Source of the DNA: DASSFZ01 sp035292585
GTDB lineage: Bacteria > Chloroflexota > Anaerolineae > Fen-1058
Assembly: GCA_035292585.1 (NCBI GenBank)
Contig: DATDPU010000163.1
Coordinates: 86,092-150,091, forward strand
DNA: 64,000 bases
Reading direction: 5' to 3'
Of the stretch, positions 1 to 7,836 are shown one piece after another; positions within the stretch are counted from its first letter, which is position 1, and each line of letters starts with the position of its first letter. The position numbers and the translations under genes are program-made. The notes under the pieces were generated by a model, which saw only the letters and a list, made by a program, of their open reading frames with translations, had not been told where the DNA came from and ran no database searches.

Positions 1-489
1 GCCCAGGCGGTGCATGAATCGTTGAACGACCTGCGCCCGTGGATGCCGTGGGCGAAAGAAGAGCCATCGGCCGAGCAGCAGGAAAGCCGCATCCGCAAAG
101 GTTTGGCCGATTGGTTGACCCGCACGAACCTGCTGCTTCACCTTTACCTCACCGGGACGGGCGCCTTCGTCGGCGGCAGCGGGCTGCACCGCTTCGATTG
201 GCGCGTGCGCAAGTTCGAGATCGGCTACTGGGTGCGGACGAAGTTTGCCGGGCAAGGCTACATCACCGAAGCGGTGAACGGGATCACCGCTTTTGCCTTT
301 ACGCACTTGCACGCCAACCGCGTCGAAATCCGGTGCGATGCGAAAAACGTTCGCAGCGCGGCGGTGGCCCGGCGCTGCGGCTTTCTACTCGAAGGCGTTT
401 TGCGCAACGAGGCCCTGAGCGTCGACGGCGAGTTGCGCGACACGCTGGTCTTCTCGAAGATCAATCCAACCGAGTTCCATCGCGGCTAA
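1..489 (+). CDS. GNAT N-acetyltransferase, RimJ/RimL type (5' end outside window)
   Basis: This acetyl-CoA-dependent N-acetyltransferase resembles the RimJ/RimL ribosomal-protein or small-molecule acetyltransferases. The reading frame is open from the first base (A-Q-A-V-H-E-S-L), so the true start lies upstream. A GTG at 10 is only the first in-window start-like codon. The visible part holds the middle strands (IGYWVRTKFAGQGYITEAV, with the family's GQGY loop that binds the acetyl-CoA pyrophosphate) and the C-terminal element with the RCGF motif (VARRCGFLLEGVLRN). Substrate cannot be told. A second, divergent GNAT follows 46 bases downstream, so the two may be co-transcribed. Confidence 0.85.
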   Translation, partial: AQAVHESLNDLRPWMPWAKEEPSAEQQESRIRKGLADWLTRTNLLLHLYLTGTGAFVGGSGLHRFDWRVRKFEIGYWVRTKFAGQGYITEAVNGITAFAFTHLHANRVEIRCDAKNVRSAAVARRCGFLLEGVLRNEALSVDGELRDTLVFSKINPTEFHRG

Positions 490-491
490 AC

Positions 492-524
492 AGACCTCCG
501 AGGTCTGCGAGACCTCGGAGGTCG
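492..524. repeat. Palindromic intergenic repeat (GACCTCCGAGGTC type)
   Basis: Two near-palindromic 13-mers, GACCTCCGAGGTC (493-505) and GACCTCGGAGGTC (511-523), lie five bases apart and can fold alone or with each other. The same unit recurs at 37584-37596 and 37665-37677. There is no T-run, so this is a dispersed repeat rather than a clear terminator. Confidence 0.7.
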
Positions 525-535
525 CAAGGGTAACC

Positions 536-1132
536 ATGCTCATCGAGCCTATCACTCTCACAGGTCGCACCATCCGGCTGGAGCCGCTCTCGCTCGATCA
601 CCATACCCGGCTGTGCGAAGTGGGGTTGGACGAGGAGATTTGGCGCTGGACGACTGCGCTGGTGCGCACGCCGGACGATATGCGGGCTTACCTCGAGACA
701 GCGTTGAAGTGGCAAGCGGAAAGCACGGCGCTGCCGTTTGTGACCATCGAGCAGTCATCCGGCCGCGCCGTCGGCAGCACGCGCTTCGGCAACATCGATC
801 GAGCGAATCGCCGCGTCGAAATCGGCTGGACGTGGATCGGGCTGAAGTGGCAGCGCACGTCCGTGAACACCGAGGCGAAATATCTGATGCTGCGACACGC
901 CTTCGAGACGTGGGGATGCATCCGCGTCGAGCTGAAGACCGATTCGCTCAACGCGCGCTCGCGCGCCGCCATCCTGCGCATCGGCGCGCAGGAAGAAGGC
1001 ACGCTGCGCAATCACATGATCACGGACAGCGGCCGCCTGCGTCACAGCGTCTATTACAGCATCATCGACAGCGAGTGGCCGGAAGTTAAGACCCGGTTGG
1101 AAGAGAAACTGGCGCGACCCTATCAGAATTGA
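536..1132 (+). CDS. GNAT N-acetyltransferase, RimJ/RimL type
   Basis: A complete 198-residue acetyltransferase_3-type protein, about the usual family length. The start is the ATG at 536 (MLIEPITLTGRTIRLEPLSLDH), which gives the typical first strand 'GRTIRLEPL'. Later landmarks are the central VEIGWTWIG strand, the tail IRVELKTDSLNARSRAAILRIGA and EGTLRNH, which mark this fold. The acetyl-CoA loop is atypical (KWQRTSVNTEAKYL in place of GQGYATEA), as is common in the sub-branch that acetylates small molecules. It lies between a GNAT upstream and a Nudix hydrolase downstream. Substrate is not predictable. Confidence 0.88.
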   Translation: MLIEPITLTGRTIRLEPLSLDHHTRLCEVGLDEEIWRWTTALVRTPDDMRAYLETALKWQAESTALPFVTIEQSSGRAVGSTRFGNIDRANRRVEIGWTWIGLKWQRTSVNTEAKYLMLRHAFETWGCIRVELKTDSLNARSRAAILRIGAQEEGTLRNHMITDSGRLRHSVYYSIIDSEWPEVKTRLEEKLARPYQN

Positions 1133-1199
1133 TGATTGCGGATTGCTGAATGATGATTTACCGGACAGGCAATCCGCAATCGCAGATCAGCAATCCGAA
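1133..1199. repeat. Intergenic repeat (GATTGCGGATTGCTGAATG type)
   Basis: This AT-richer stretch carries imperfect inverted copies of 'gattgcggattgctga' and 'caatccgcaatcgcagatcag'. A similar unit sits at 15520-15590, and a related one appears in frame inside tilS at about 32552-32610. It would add 19 repeat-derived residues to the Nudix protein if the upstream ATG at 1143 were used. Confidence 0.6.
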
Positions 1200-1721
1200 A
1201 TGCCGCAGGCAGAACAGGGCGTCGAGATCAGCTTGAAACGTCAGCGCTACCTGGCGCTTCCGCGCACGCTGGCCTTCATCACGCGCGGGCGTGACGAAGT
1301 GTTGCTGCTGCGCGGCGCGCCGACCAAACGCCTCTGGGCGAATAAGTACAACGGCATCGGCGGGCACGTCGAACGCGACGAAGATATTCTGACTTCGGCG
1401 GCGCGCGAAGTGCAGGAGGAGACCGGCCTATCGACTCAGAACCTGCAATTACGCGGCATCGTCAATGTGGATGCCGGCGCCGAGGTTGGCATACTGGTGT
1501 TCGTGTTTTCCGCCGAGTACGTATCGGGTGAGCTGCTGGCTTCCGAAGAGGGGACGCCCGAATGGGTGCGGCGCGCTCAGCTGAACGCGCTGCCCTTAGT
1601 AGAAGACTTGCCCGTTATCATCCCACGCATTCTCGATGCCGGCCCGGATACTCCGCTGTTCTACGCACACACCCACTACGATGCAGACGATCGGCTGGTG
1701 ATCGATTTCGCGCAAGAGTGA
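1200..1721 (+). CDS. Nudix hydrolase
   Basis: Nudix hydrolases cleave nucleoside diphosphates linked to another moiety. The full Nudix box is present: GHVERDEDILTSAAREVQEETGL fits G-x5-E-x7-REUxEExGU, with the Mg-binding REVQEE glutamates intact. The Leu-Leu-Leu-Arg strand and 'GIGGHVE' resemble the 8-oxo-dGTPase (MutT/NUDT1) subgroup, but substrate is uncertain. The frame is open back to 1143, but codons 1143-1199 come from an intergenic repeat (GATTGCGGATTGCTGAATG type), so I prefer the ATG at 1200 (MPQAEQGVEISLKRQ), giving 173 residues. It lacks a strong ribosome-binding site either way. Confidence 0.87.
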   Translation: MPQAEQGVEISLKRQRYLALPRTLAFITRGRDEVLLLRGAPTKRLWANKYNGIGGHVERDEDILTSAAREVQEETGLSTQNLQLRGIVNVDAGAEVGILVFVFSAEYVSGELLASEEGTPEWVRRAQLNALPLVEDLPVIIPRILDAGPDTPLFYAHTHYDADDRLVIDFAQE

Positions 1722-1864
1722 TGTCGCCTAGCATTACGCGTCGTCGTCTCCTAGCATCACAACGGCTCAGTATGAGCATCACCTTTCGCTGCTCGCTCCG
1801 CCGTGCAACTGCGGAGCGAGCAGCGGCCTCGGCAGCAGACTCGCTAAACTTAGCGTGAACGACG

Positions 1865-1895
1865 AAGCGGCTCCGCATAGAGCCGCTTTTGTTTT
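1865..1895 (+). terminator. Rho-independent terminator
   Basis: Perfect stem AAGCGGCTC / GAGCCGCTT with a six-base loop (CGCATA), followed by TTTGTTTT. It lies 140 bases downstream of the Nudix gene. The gap before it (1722-1864) contains only low-complexity sequence and a fragment of the GCAACTGC repeat (about 1803-1813). Confidence 0.8.
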
Positions 1896-1946
1896 ACGCG
1901 CATCAGTTCGTAAAATCTCCAAGTTGCAGTAGAATAGCCTCGCGCT

Positions 1947-2077
1947 ACTGGTCAGTCCAGTTGATTTTGATGGGTAGCCTAGGGCCTTGTGCCCGCCGAA
2001 GGCGCCCACAACCGCACACGGGGGCGCAAGCAGGGGGCTAGGCTACGGCCCATCGCTTTCAAGTGGACTGACCACTA
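1947..2077. mobile_element. MITE-like palindromic element, copy A
   Basis: A non-coding element of about 130 bases bounded by inverted arms, ACTGGTCAGTCCAGTTGA on the left against the complement of TCAAGTGGACTGACCACT on the right. Inside are GGTAGCCTAGGGCC and GGGGGCTAGGCTACGGCC, also mutually inverted, and a core with ACACGGGGGCGCAAGCAGG. Related copies lie at about 26537-26656, 29259-29422, 35093-35213 and 49674-49739. No ORF of its own is credible. It fills most of the gap between the terminator at 1865 and the HEAT-repeat gene. Confidence 0.75.
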
Positions 2078-2126
2078 CTCGGCCTCGCGCCATAACGCGA
2101 TTGCTCGTCCTGTTCGACGATCAGAC

Positions 2127-3041
2127 ATGAATACCAAACCGAGCAAACTTCAACGCCAGATCAGCGCCGCGTTGGAAAATGATGATCTGGATGCAATCGT
2201 CGCCGCGCTCAAGGCGCGCGGGAGCGGGTCGGCCGCTGTGGGCGCCGACCCGGGCACGGCGCGCACCGCCGACAAGCGGCTGGCGGCGAAAATGCTCCGC
2301 GCCCATTTCGCAGATCGACCGCGCGAACTTTCCAAATGGGTGAAGAAACTGCTCAACCTGGCGGACTACAATGCGCACGAACTGGGGTTGATGTTGTTGG
2401 CCGACGTGTATGCGTTTCACCCGATCTACGCCCAGCGCCAACTGCTCGCCCACGCCGATAGCCCCAACTGGGAAGTGCGCGAGTTTGCCGGCAGCGTGGC
2501 CGGCCGCATCCTGGACGAACACTTCGACGAGTTCTATCCGGTGCTCAAAAAATGGACGCGACATGCGTCCGAGAATGCGCGGCGCGCCGTCGTCATCGCG
2601 GCCATGGCGGCGGCGAAGAGCCAGCACCCTGAGCGGGGCGCGCGACTGCTGCGCCTGGTCGAACCGCTGATGGCCGACCCGGCGCGCTACGTGCGCGTCA
2701 ATCTCGGCCCCTTCGCCGTGAGTCTGGCGCTGTTGAAGAATTACCCGGAGTTGACGCTGAAGTGGCTGAACGCGCAGTCGCATAAACCGGATGAGAACGT
2801 GCGCTGGAATGCGGCGATGGTGTGGAGCGCGGTCGGCGGACGCCAGCATGCGGAAGAGGGCGCGCGCATCTTGCATCGGTTGGCCGCCGATGAGCGACGT
2901 TTTGTATGGCGCGCCGTCGCCAGCGCGACCGTCAAATTGGGCCGCGCCCGGCCCGACGTCGTCAAACCGCTGGTCCGCAAGTGGCGCACCGATCCCCGGC
3001 GCAAACACGCGGCGGCGATAGTGGCCTACTACTTGAAGTGA
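2127..3041 (+). CDS. HEAT-repeat protein, DNA-alkylation-repeat (AlkC/AlkD)-like
   Basis: An all-helical protein of 304 residues with tandem HEAT-like units (SPNWEVREFAGSVAG, SENARRAVVIAAMAA, YVRVNLGPFAVSLAL, DENVRWNAAMVWSA, ERRFVWRAVASATV). The order and the W-x-VRE / RR-A pattern resemble the AlkC/AlkD DNA-alkylation-repeat fold, whose members excise bulky or alkylated bases. I cannot identify the catalytic residues, so glycosylase activity is inferred. The frame opens at 1989, inside the MITE-like element; the ATG at 2127 (MNTKPSKLQ) is the sensible start. The next gene begins 16 bases downstream, suggesting an operon. Confidence 0.75.
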   Translation: MNTKPSKLQRQISAALENDDLDAIVAALKARGSGSAAVGADPGTARTADKRLAAKMLRAHFADRPRELSKWVKKLLNLADYNAHELGLMLLADVYAFHPIYAQRQLLAHADSPNWEVREFAGSVAGRILDEHFDEFYPVLKKWTRHASENARRAVVIAAMAAAKSQHPERGARLLRLVEPLMADPARYVRVNLGPFAVSLALLKNYPELTLKWLNAQSHKPDENVRWNAAMVWSAVGGRQHAEEGARILHRLAADERRFVWRAVASATVKLGRARPDVVKPLVRKWRTDPRRKHAAAIVAYYLK

Positions 3042-3057
3042 ACACACGGAGGATACC

Positions 3058-4053
3058 TTGAAAGCTCTCTTCATCGGTGGCACCGGCATCATCAGTTCGG
3101 CTTGCGTTCAATTGGCCGTGGCGCGCGGGATCGACGTGATGCTGCTCAATCGCGGCCAGGCCACGCGCCCCATCCCCCCAACCGTGCCCAGCTTGCGCGG
3201 CGACATTCGCGATAAAAACGCGGTCTACCAGCTCGTGCAGGATATGACCTTCGATGTCGTGGTGAACTGGATCGCCTTCACGCCCGAACACATCGAGACG
3301 GACCTGGAGCTGTTTCGCGGGCGCACCCGGCAGTACATCTTCATCAGCTCGGCCTCCGCTTATCAAACGCCGCCGGTCAATTGGCCCGTGACCGAATCGA
3401 CGCCGTTGCGCAATCCGTATTGGGCGTATTCGCGAGCGAAGATTGCCTGCGAAGAGCGCTTGCTGGCCGCCTATCGGCAGGAAGGGTTTCCGATCACGAT
3501 TGTGCGCCCCTCGCATACTTATGATACGACGTTGTTGCCGATGCACGGGCAGTACACGGTATTGCAGCGGATGCAGACCGGGAAAAAAGTGGTGGTGCAC
3601 GGCGACGGGACTTCCCTGTGGACGCTGACCCATCATCGTGATTTCGCCAAGGGGTTTGTCGGTCTGTTAGGCAATCCGCACGCCGTGGGCGAAGCCGTCC
3701 ACATCACTTCAGATGAGGTGTTGACCTGGGACCAAATCTTTGAAATCGTCGCCCAGGCAGCGGGGGTCACGGCGCAGCTGGTGCATATTCCTTCGGAGCT
3801 GATCGCGGCGTTTGACGCGGAGTGGGGCGCCAGCCTGTTGGGCGATAAAACGCACAGCATGGTATTCGACAACACGAAGATCAAACGCCTGACGCCGGAC
3901 TACGTGGCGAGTATTCCGTTCAGCCAGGGGGCCGAAGAAATCGTGGCCTGGTATGCCAGCCATCCAGCGGCGCAGCACGTGGATGAGAAGCTAAACCAGG
4001 TGATCGATCAGCTGGTGGCCGCCTATGAATCGTTTGGCGCGGCGCACCGTTGA
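3058..4053 (+). CDS. NAD-dependent epimerase/dehydratase (extended SDR)
   Basis: An extended short-chain dehydrogenase of 331 residues acting on an unknown, probably nucleotide-sugar or isoprenoid, substrate. Seen in the sequence: N-terminal Rossmann motif GGTGIIS, a D-IRD strand (LRGDIRDKNAVYQL), the catalytic Ser strand FISSASAY, and the Y-x3-K pair in YSRAK. The start is TTG at 3058, chosen because it begins right at the first strand (MKALFIGGTG) and has a GGAGG six bases upstream. It follows the HEAT-repeat gene closely and is probably co-transcribed. Confidence 0.85.
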   Translation: MKALFIGGTGIISSACVQLAVARGIDVMLLNRGQATRPIPPTVPSLRGDIRDKNAVYQLVQDMTFDVVVNWIAFTPEHIETDLELFRGRTRQYIFISSASAYQTPPVNWPVTESTPLRNPYWAYSRAKIACEERLLAAYRQEGFPITIVRPSHTYDTTLLPMHGQYTVLQRMQTGKKVVVHGDGTSLWTLTHHRDFAKGFVGLLGNPHAVGEAVHITSDEVLTWDQIFEIVAQAAGVTAQLVHIPSELIAAFDAEWGASLLGDKTHSMVFDNTKIKRLTPDYVASIPFSQGAEEIVAWYASHPAAQHVDEKLNQVIDQLVAAYESFGAAHR

Positions 4054-4057
4054 GTCT

Positions 4058-4131
4058 TCACCCTCTCCCTCAGAGGCGAGGGAGCAGGCCCCTCTCCCCC
4101 GTGGGGAGAGGCCGGGTGAGGGGCAGCCTCA
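4058..4131. repeat. Palindromic CCCTCTCCC repeat
   Basis: The sequence CCCTCTCCC...GGGAGAGG...GGTGAGGGG forms nested inverted repeats between two convergent genes. It may terminate transcription in both directions but has no clear T-run. The ORF that spans it on the plus strand (4050-4262) has low-complexity composition and is not credible. Confidence 0.6.
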
Positions 4132-4245
4132 TCGGCATGGGCTACGCCCGTCCGGGTTGCAACCCCGACTCTGAGCCGTCGGGTCGGTGCGCAGCCTCCC
4201 CTTGGGACAGACCCAGCGGAAGCAACAATTCACCCGCCAGGCCGG

Positions 4246-5040
4246 CTACAGCGCCTGAATGATGACGTCGACCGCGAGCTGCTCTTTGGCGCTGCCTTTG
4301 AACACGCCGCGCGTAGGCGGCACGTCGGCGTAATCTCGGCCGACCGCTACGCGGACGTAGTGATCGGTCGGCTCGCGGTCGTGCGTCGGGTCGAGCGATA
4401 CCCAGCCGCGCCCGGCAACGTAAACGTCGACCCAGGCATGTGAGGCAGCCGAGCGGCCATTGTTGTACAAGTAGCCGCTCACGTAGCGCGCCGGGATGTT
4501 TCGGCAGCGGCAGGCCGCGAGCAGGATGTGGGCGAAGTCCTGGCACACGCCGCGCCCCAACGCGAGGGCCTGCTCCGCTGTGGTGGTGACGTCGGTCGCG
4601 CCTTTTTCGTATACCAGCCCGCCATGAATGGCGTGCATCAGCGCCAGCGCACTATCCAACGCGTCAGCGCTGCCACCCTGTGCTGCGGCGAACTCGACCA
4701 ACGCGGGAGCGAAGGGCGCGTAGCGCGTCGCGCTCAAGTAGTCGTACACGTCGAGCGGCTCTAGTTCCGCGCCGTTGGGCAGGAATGCGGCCGGGGTGAG
4801 CACCTCGCTGGCGGCGATCACGGTCAGCTGCGCGTGCGATTGCAGCAGGTCAAAGTGGCGCACGTCGTTGCCGTAGCGGTCGGTGTATTGCAGCACCTCG
4901 TCGCGCGGTTCGATGTTCAAGGCGAACGCCAGGCAGCGCTGGCCGCCGCCATCCAGCGGTCTCAGGCGCACTTCGGTGTACGCCTCGCTGATAGGTTGAT
5001 CGTAGCTAAAAGTGGTGGTGTGTTCGATCTTGAGGTGCAT
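4246..5040 (-). CDS. Transglutaminase-like cysteine protein
   Basis: A 264-residue protein with an N-terminal beta domain (MHLKIEHTTTFSYDQPISEAYTEVRLRP, the usual transglut_N start) and a transglutaminase core. The catalytic triad is visible: Cys166 in GRGVCQDFAH, His201 in SHAWVDVY and Asp217 in SLDPTHD. It is the third gene of a minus-strand run with an alpha-E protein and a circularly permuted ATP-grasp, a trio recognised in many bacteria and proposed to make or trim a peptide. The longer frame reaching 5490 only runs through the neighbouring gene; ATG 5040 fits the family. Actual substrate is unknown. Confidence 0.9.
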   Translation of the reverse strand: MHLKIEHTTTFSYDQPISEAYTEVRLRPLDGGGQRCLAFALNIEPRDEVLQYTDRYGNDVRHFDLLQSHAQLTVIAASEVLTPAAFLPNGAELEPLDVYDYLSATRYAPFAPALVEFAAAQGGSADALDSALALMHAIHGGLVYEKGATDVTTTAEQALALGRGVCQDFAHILLAACRCRNIPARYVSGYLYNNGRSAASHAWVDVYVAGRGWVSLDPTHDREPTDHYVRVAVGRDYADVPPTRGVFKGSAKEQLAVDVIIQAL

Positions 5041-5108
5041 GGTGATTGTTTCTGACTTAGGCGGTTGTTGCGGCAGTTGCACTGCCGCGGAACCGGCCAG
5101 GCGCATCG

Positions 5109-6098
5109 TTATTGTTGTTGTTGCTGTTGTTGACTTGGCCGTTCGCTCGGTAAGATGACGCGCGTGTTGAAGTAGGTGCGAGCGATGTCGTCGCCGACGG
5201 CGTTCAGGCGGACGAGCAGCCGATTGAGAAACTCGTCGACGCGGTTGCCCAGCACATCGCGAATATCCAGATATTCCAGCTCGGCGCTGAGGCGGCCCAA
5301 CGCGCGGCGCGGGAACTCGGCTGCCAACGGCGCGGCCGACTGGTCCATCGCGTCGAGAGCGGCCACGCAGCGATTGACGCAGAATAACACCGCGCGCGGA
5401 AAGGTGTGGTTGAGCAGCAGGTATTCGGCGACGCTGGCCGTGGTCAGCGCCAGCCCCGGCGTGCGGCGGAACGGCTCGAAGGCGCTGCACGACCGCAGCA
5501 GCGCGATCAGCAGCAGCGCCGCCTCCGCCGATCCATCCGGCACGGCGCTCACGCCAGTATATTGCACGTCGAGGATGCGCACGGTCTTGTCGGCCCGCTC
5601 CAGATACTGCCCCAGTTGCAAGAACTGGTAGGCCTCGCCGTGCGTCATGGTGGCGGCGGCGACGCCCTGAAAGGCTTGCGAGCCGTCACGCACTTTCTGA
5701 AAGAATTCGGTGGGGCTGTCGAGCACGCGCTCACGGTTGACTTCGCGGATCAGGAAGTACAGCCGGTTGATGTGCTCCCACATCTCGCTGCTGATCTGCT
5801 CACGCACGCTGCGCGCGTTCTCGCGCGCGCGGGTGATGCATGTCATCACGGCGTTCGGGTTGAGGGAATGCCACAGCAGAAATTCAATCACGGCCCGCGT
5901 CTGGGCCTGGCCGAAGACTTCGGCGAAGAGCGACTCGTCGCCGGTGATGGCGACGCTGGAGCGCCAGCCCCGACCATTGTCGGCCAGTGGCGCGTCGAGC
6001 AGCGCGTTGAAATTCACTGCCAGCAAGCGCGTTACATCCTCCGCGCGCTCGATGTAACGCGCCAGCCAGTAGAGTGATTCCGCGACACGAGAGAGCAT
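5109..6098 (-). CDS. Alpha-E domain protein (DUF403)
   Basis: An all-helical protein of 329 residues beginning with the family signature MLSRVAESLYWLARYIERAED. The alpha-E family always travels with ATP-grasp and transglutaminase genes, as here, and is thought to act with them in peptide-bond formation; its own biochemistry is not established. The C-terminus ends in a run of seven Gln (about 321-329) encoded by CAA/CAG codons, which looks like a recent slippage expansion. The gap to the transglutaminase (5041-5108) carries a GGCAGTTGCACTGCC repeat. Confidence 0.9.
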   Translation of the reverse strand: MLSRVAESLYWLARYIERAEDVTRLLAVNFNALLDAPLADNGRGWRSSVAITGDESLFAEVFGQAQTRAVIEFLLWHSLNPNAVMTCITRARENARSVREQISSEMWEHINRLYFLIREVNRERVLDSPTEFFQKVRDGSQAFQGVAAATMTHGEAYQFLQLGQYLERADKTVRILDVQYTGVSAVPDGSAEAALLLIALLRSCSAFEPFRRTPGLALTTASVAEYLLLNHTFPRAVLFCVNRCVAALDAMDQSAAPLAAEFPRRALGRLSAELEYLDIRDVLGNRVDEFLNRLLVRLNAVGDDIARTYFNTRVILPSERPSQQQQQQQ

Positions 6099-6239
6099 TT
6101 AAACACCGTATAGCGTGGAGTGTTGAGCGCAGCGCGTTACGCTTTAGGCTGCGGGATATTTTTCAACGCCCACTTAGCCGGCTGGCTCAGCATGATGGCC
6201 CGTTGACTGCAAATGTGGTTATAGTGATCGATCAGCTCA

Positions 6240-7685
6240 TCATTCACGCAGCACCCAGGTATCTTTGCTGCCGCCGCCCTGGGAGGAGTTGACCACCAGC
6301 GAGCCGCGCCGCAGCGCCACGCGCGTCAGGCCGCCGGGCACGATCGTGATCTTTTCGCCGTAAAGGATATAGGGGCGCAGGTCGATGTGGCAGCCGTGCA
6401 GCTCGTCGCCGAGCAGCGTCGGATGACGGCTGAGTGGAATCGCCGGCTGAGCGATGAAGTTGCGCGGGTCGGCCCTGATCTTGTCGGCGAACTGCTCGCG
6501 TTCTGCGCGGCTGGCATGGGGGCCGATCAACATGCCGTAGCCGCCGCTCTCGTTGACCGACTTGACCACAAGCGTGTCGAGGTGCGCCAGGATATGATCG
6601 CGCTCCGATTCGCGGAGGCCCAGATAGGTCGGCACGTTCTGCAGCAGGGGGTCTTCGCCCAGATAGTAGCGGATGATATCCGGCACGAAGGCGTACACCG
6701 CCTTGTCGTCGGCTACACCCGCGCCCGGCGCGTTCGCCAGCGTGACGTTGCCCGCGCGATAGGCGTTGAACAACCCGGACACGCCCAACTGGCTGTCTTT
6801 GCGGAACGCCAGCGGGTCGAGGAAGTCGTCGTCCACGCGGCGGTAGATCACATCGACCAGCTGCAAGCCGCGCGTGGTGCGCATGTAGAGCTTGTTGTTG
6901 TGGGCGACCAGATCGCGGCCTTCGACGATTTCGATACCCATTTGACGGGCCAGGAAGGTGTGCTCGAAATAGGCCGAGTTGTACACGCCCGGCGTGAGCA
7001 GCACCACCGTCGCGTCGGAGTAACCGTGTGGGGCCACGTGGCGCAGCGCGCCGAGCAGCTCCTGGGGATAGTGCTCGATGGGCAGCACGCCGTAGCGCGT
7101 CAGCAGGTCGGCCAGCGTGCGCTTCATCGCCTGTCGATTCTCAAGCATGTAGCTCACGCCGGAGGGCGATCGCAGGTTATCTTCCAGTACGTAATAATCG
7201 CCGTCCGCGCCGCGCACCAGGTCGGTGCCGACGATGTGGGTGTAGATGTTGCGGGGCAGGTTCACGCCCAGCATCTCGCGGCAGAAATGCCTGGCGCTGA
7301 AGACCAGTTCCGCCGGGATGCGCTTGTCGCGCAAAATGCGCTGACCGTGGTAGAGGTCGTGCAGAAACAGGTTGAGCGCGGTGATGCGCTGCGTCAGGCC
7401 GCGCTCCAGGTGTTGCCATTCGGCGCGCGGGATGATGCGCGGCACCAGGTCGAAGGGGAAGATACGCTCGATGCCTTCTTCCTGGCCGTACACCGTGAAG
7501 GTGATACCCTGGTAGAGAAACGCCAAATCTGCGGCGCGGCGGCGTTCATCGAACGTGGCGGCCGTGATTTGGCGCAGGTAATCGTGGAGAATCTGATAGT
7601 GGGGACGCGGCTCGCCCGGCGTCGCAAACATCTCGTCGAAGAATGGGCCGAGCTCGTAACGGTCGGTGAGGACGGGGGCGGGCAT
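6240..7685 (-). CDS. Circularly permuted ATP-grasp protein (DUF404/DUF407)
   Basis: A 481-residue ATP-grasp enzyme of the circularly permuted type, expected to join a carboxylate to an amine using ATP. Family landmarks are seen throughout: YQGITFTVYGQEEGIERIFPFDLVPRII near the N-terminus, VGTDLVRGADGDYYVLEDNLRSPSGVSYMLENR in the middle and VVKSVNESGGYGMLIGP near the C-terminus, with the EDN and K-S-x-x-x-S-G-G-Y-G residues for ATP/Mg. It is the first gene of the minus-strand trio; the next gene follows after 141 bases. Confidence 0.92.
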   Translation of the reverse strand: MPAPVLTDRYELGPFFDEMFATPGEPRPHYQILHDYLRQITAATFDERRRAADLAFLYQGITFTVYGQEEGIERIFPFDLVPRIIPRAEWQHLERGLTQRITALNLFLHDLYHGQRILRDKRIPAELVFSARHFCREMLGVNLPRNIYTHIVGTDLVRGADGDYYVLEDNLRSPSGVSYMLENRQAMKRTLADLLTRYGVLPIEHYPQELLGALRHVAPHGYSDATVVLLTPGVYNSAYFEHTFLARQMGIEIVEGRDLVAHNNKLYMRTTRGLQLVDVIYRRVDDDFLDPLAFRKDSQLGVSGLFNAYRAGNVTLANAPGAGVADDKAVYAFVPDIIRYYLGEDPLLQNVPTYLGLRESERDHILAHLDTLVVKSVNESGGYGMLIGPHASRAEREQFADKIRADPRNFIAQPAIPLSRHPTLLGDELHGCHIDLRPYILYGEKITIVPGGLTRVALRRGSLVVNSSQGGGSKDTWVLRE

Positions 7686-7754
7686 GGGCCAAGTTTACTC
7701 ATTTTGCGAGTGATGGCAAGAGTGGATGGTTTCCCTCCAGAGGGATGTCTGTAC

Positions 7755-7831
7755 CGCAGACGCCGAAGACACGCGGAGAGCGCAGAGTAACTTACATACC
7801 TCTGCGCTCTCGGCTACCTCGGCGGTGAAAC
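7755..7831. repeat. Large intergenic inverted repeat
   Basis: GAGAGCGCAGAG and its complement CTCTGCGCTCTC flank a 13-base loop, with outer CGCCGAAG / CTCGGCGG arms adding to the stem. It lies between two minus-strand genes and may act as a terminator or belong to the dispersed palindromes. Confidence 0.65.
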
Positions 7832-7836
7832 CGACG

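Noticed and set aside
1779..2009. Minus-strand 76-codon ORF in the intergenic gap
   Set aside because: It runs across a terminator and half of a palindromic element, with no family resemblance or ribosome-binding site.
4050..4262. Small plus-strand ORF after the epimerase
   Set aside because: It is made of CCCTCTCC palindromic repeat and Ser/Pro/Arg-rich low-complexity sequence.
6387..7790. Long plus-strand ORF of 467 codons opposite the ATP-grasp gene
   Set aside because: It is antisense to a gene with clear ATP-grasp motifs; its His/Gln/Val-rich product is typical of high-GC shadow frames.
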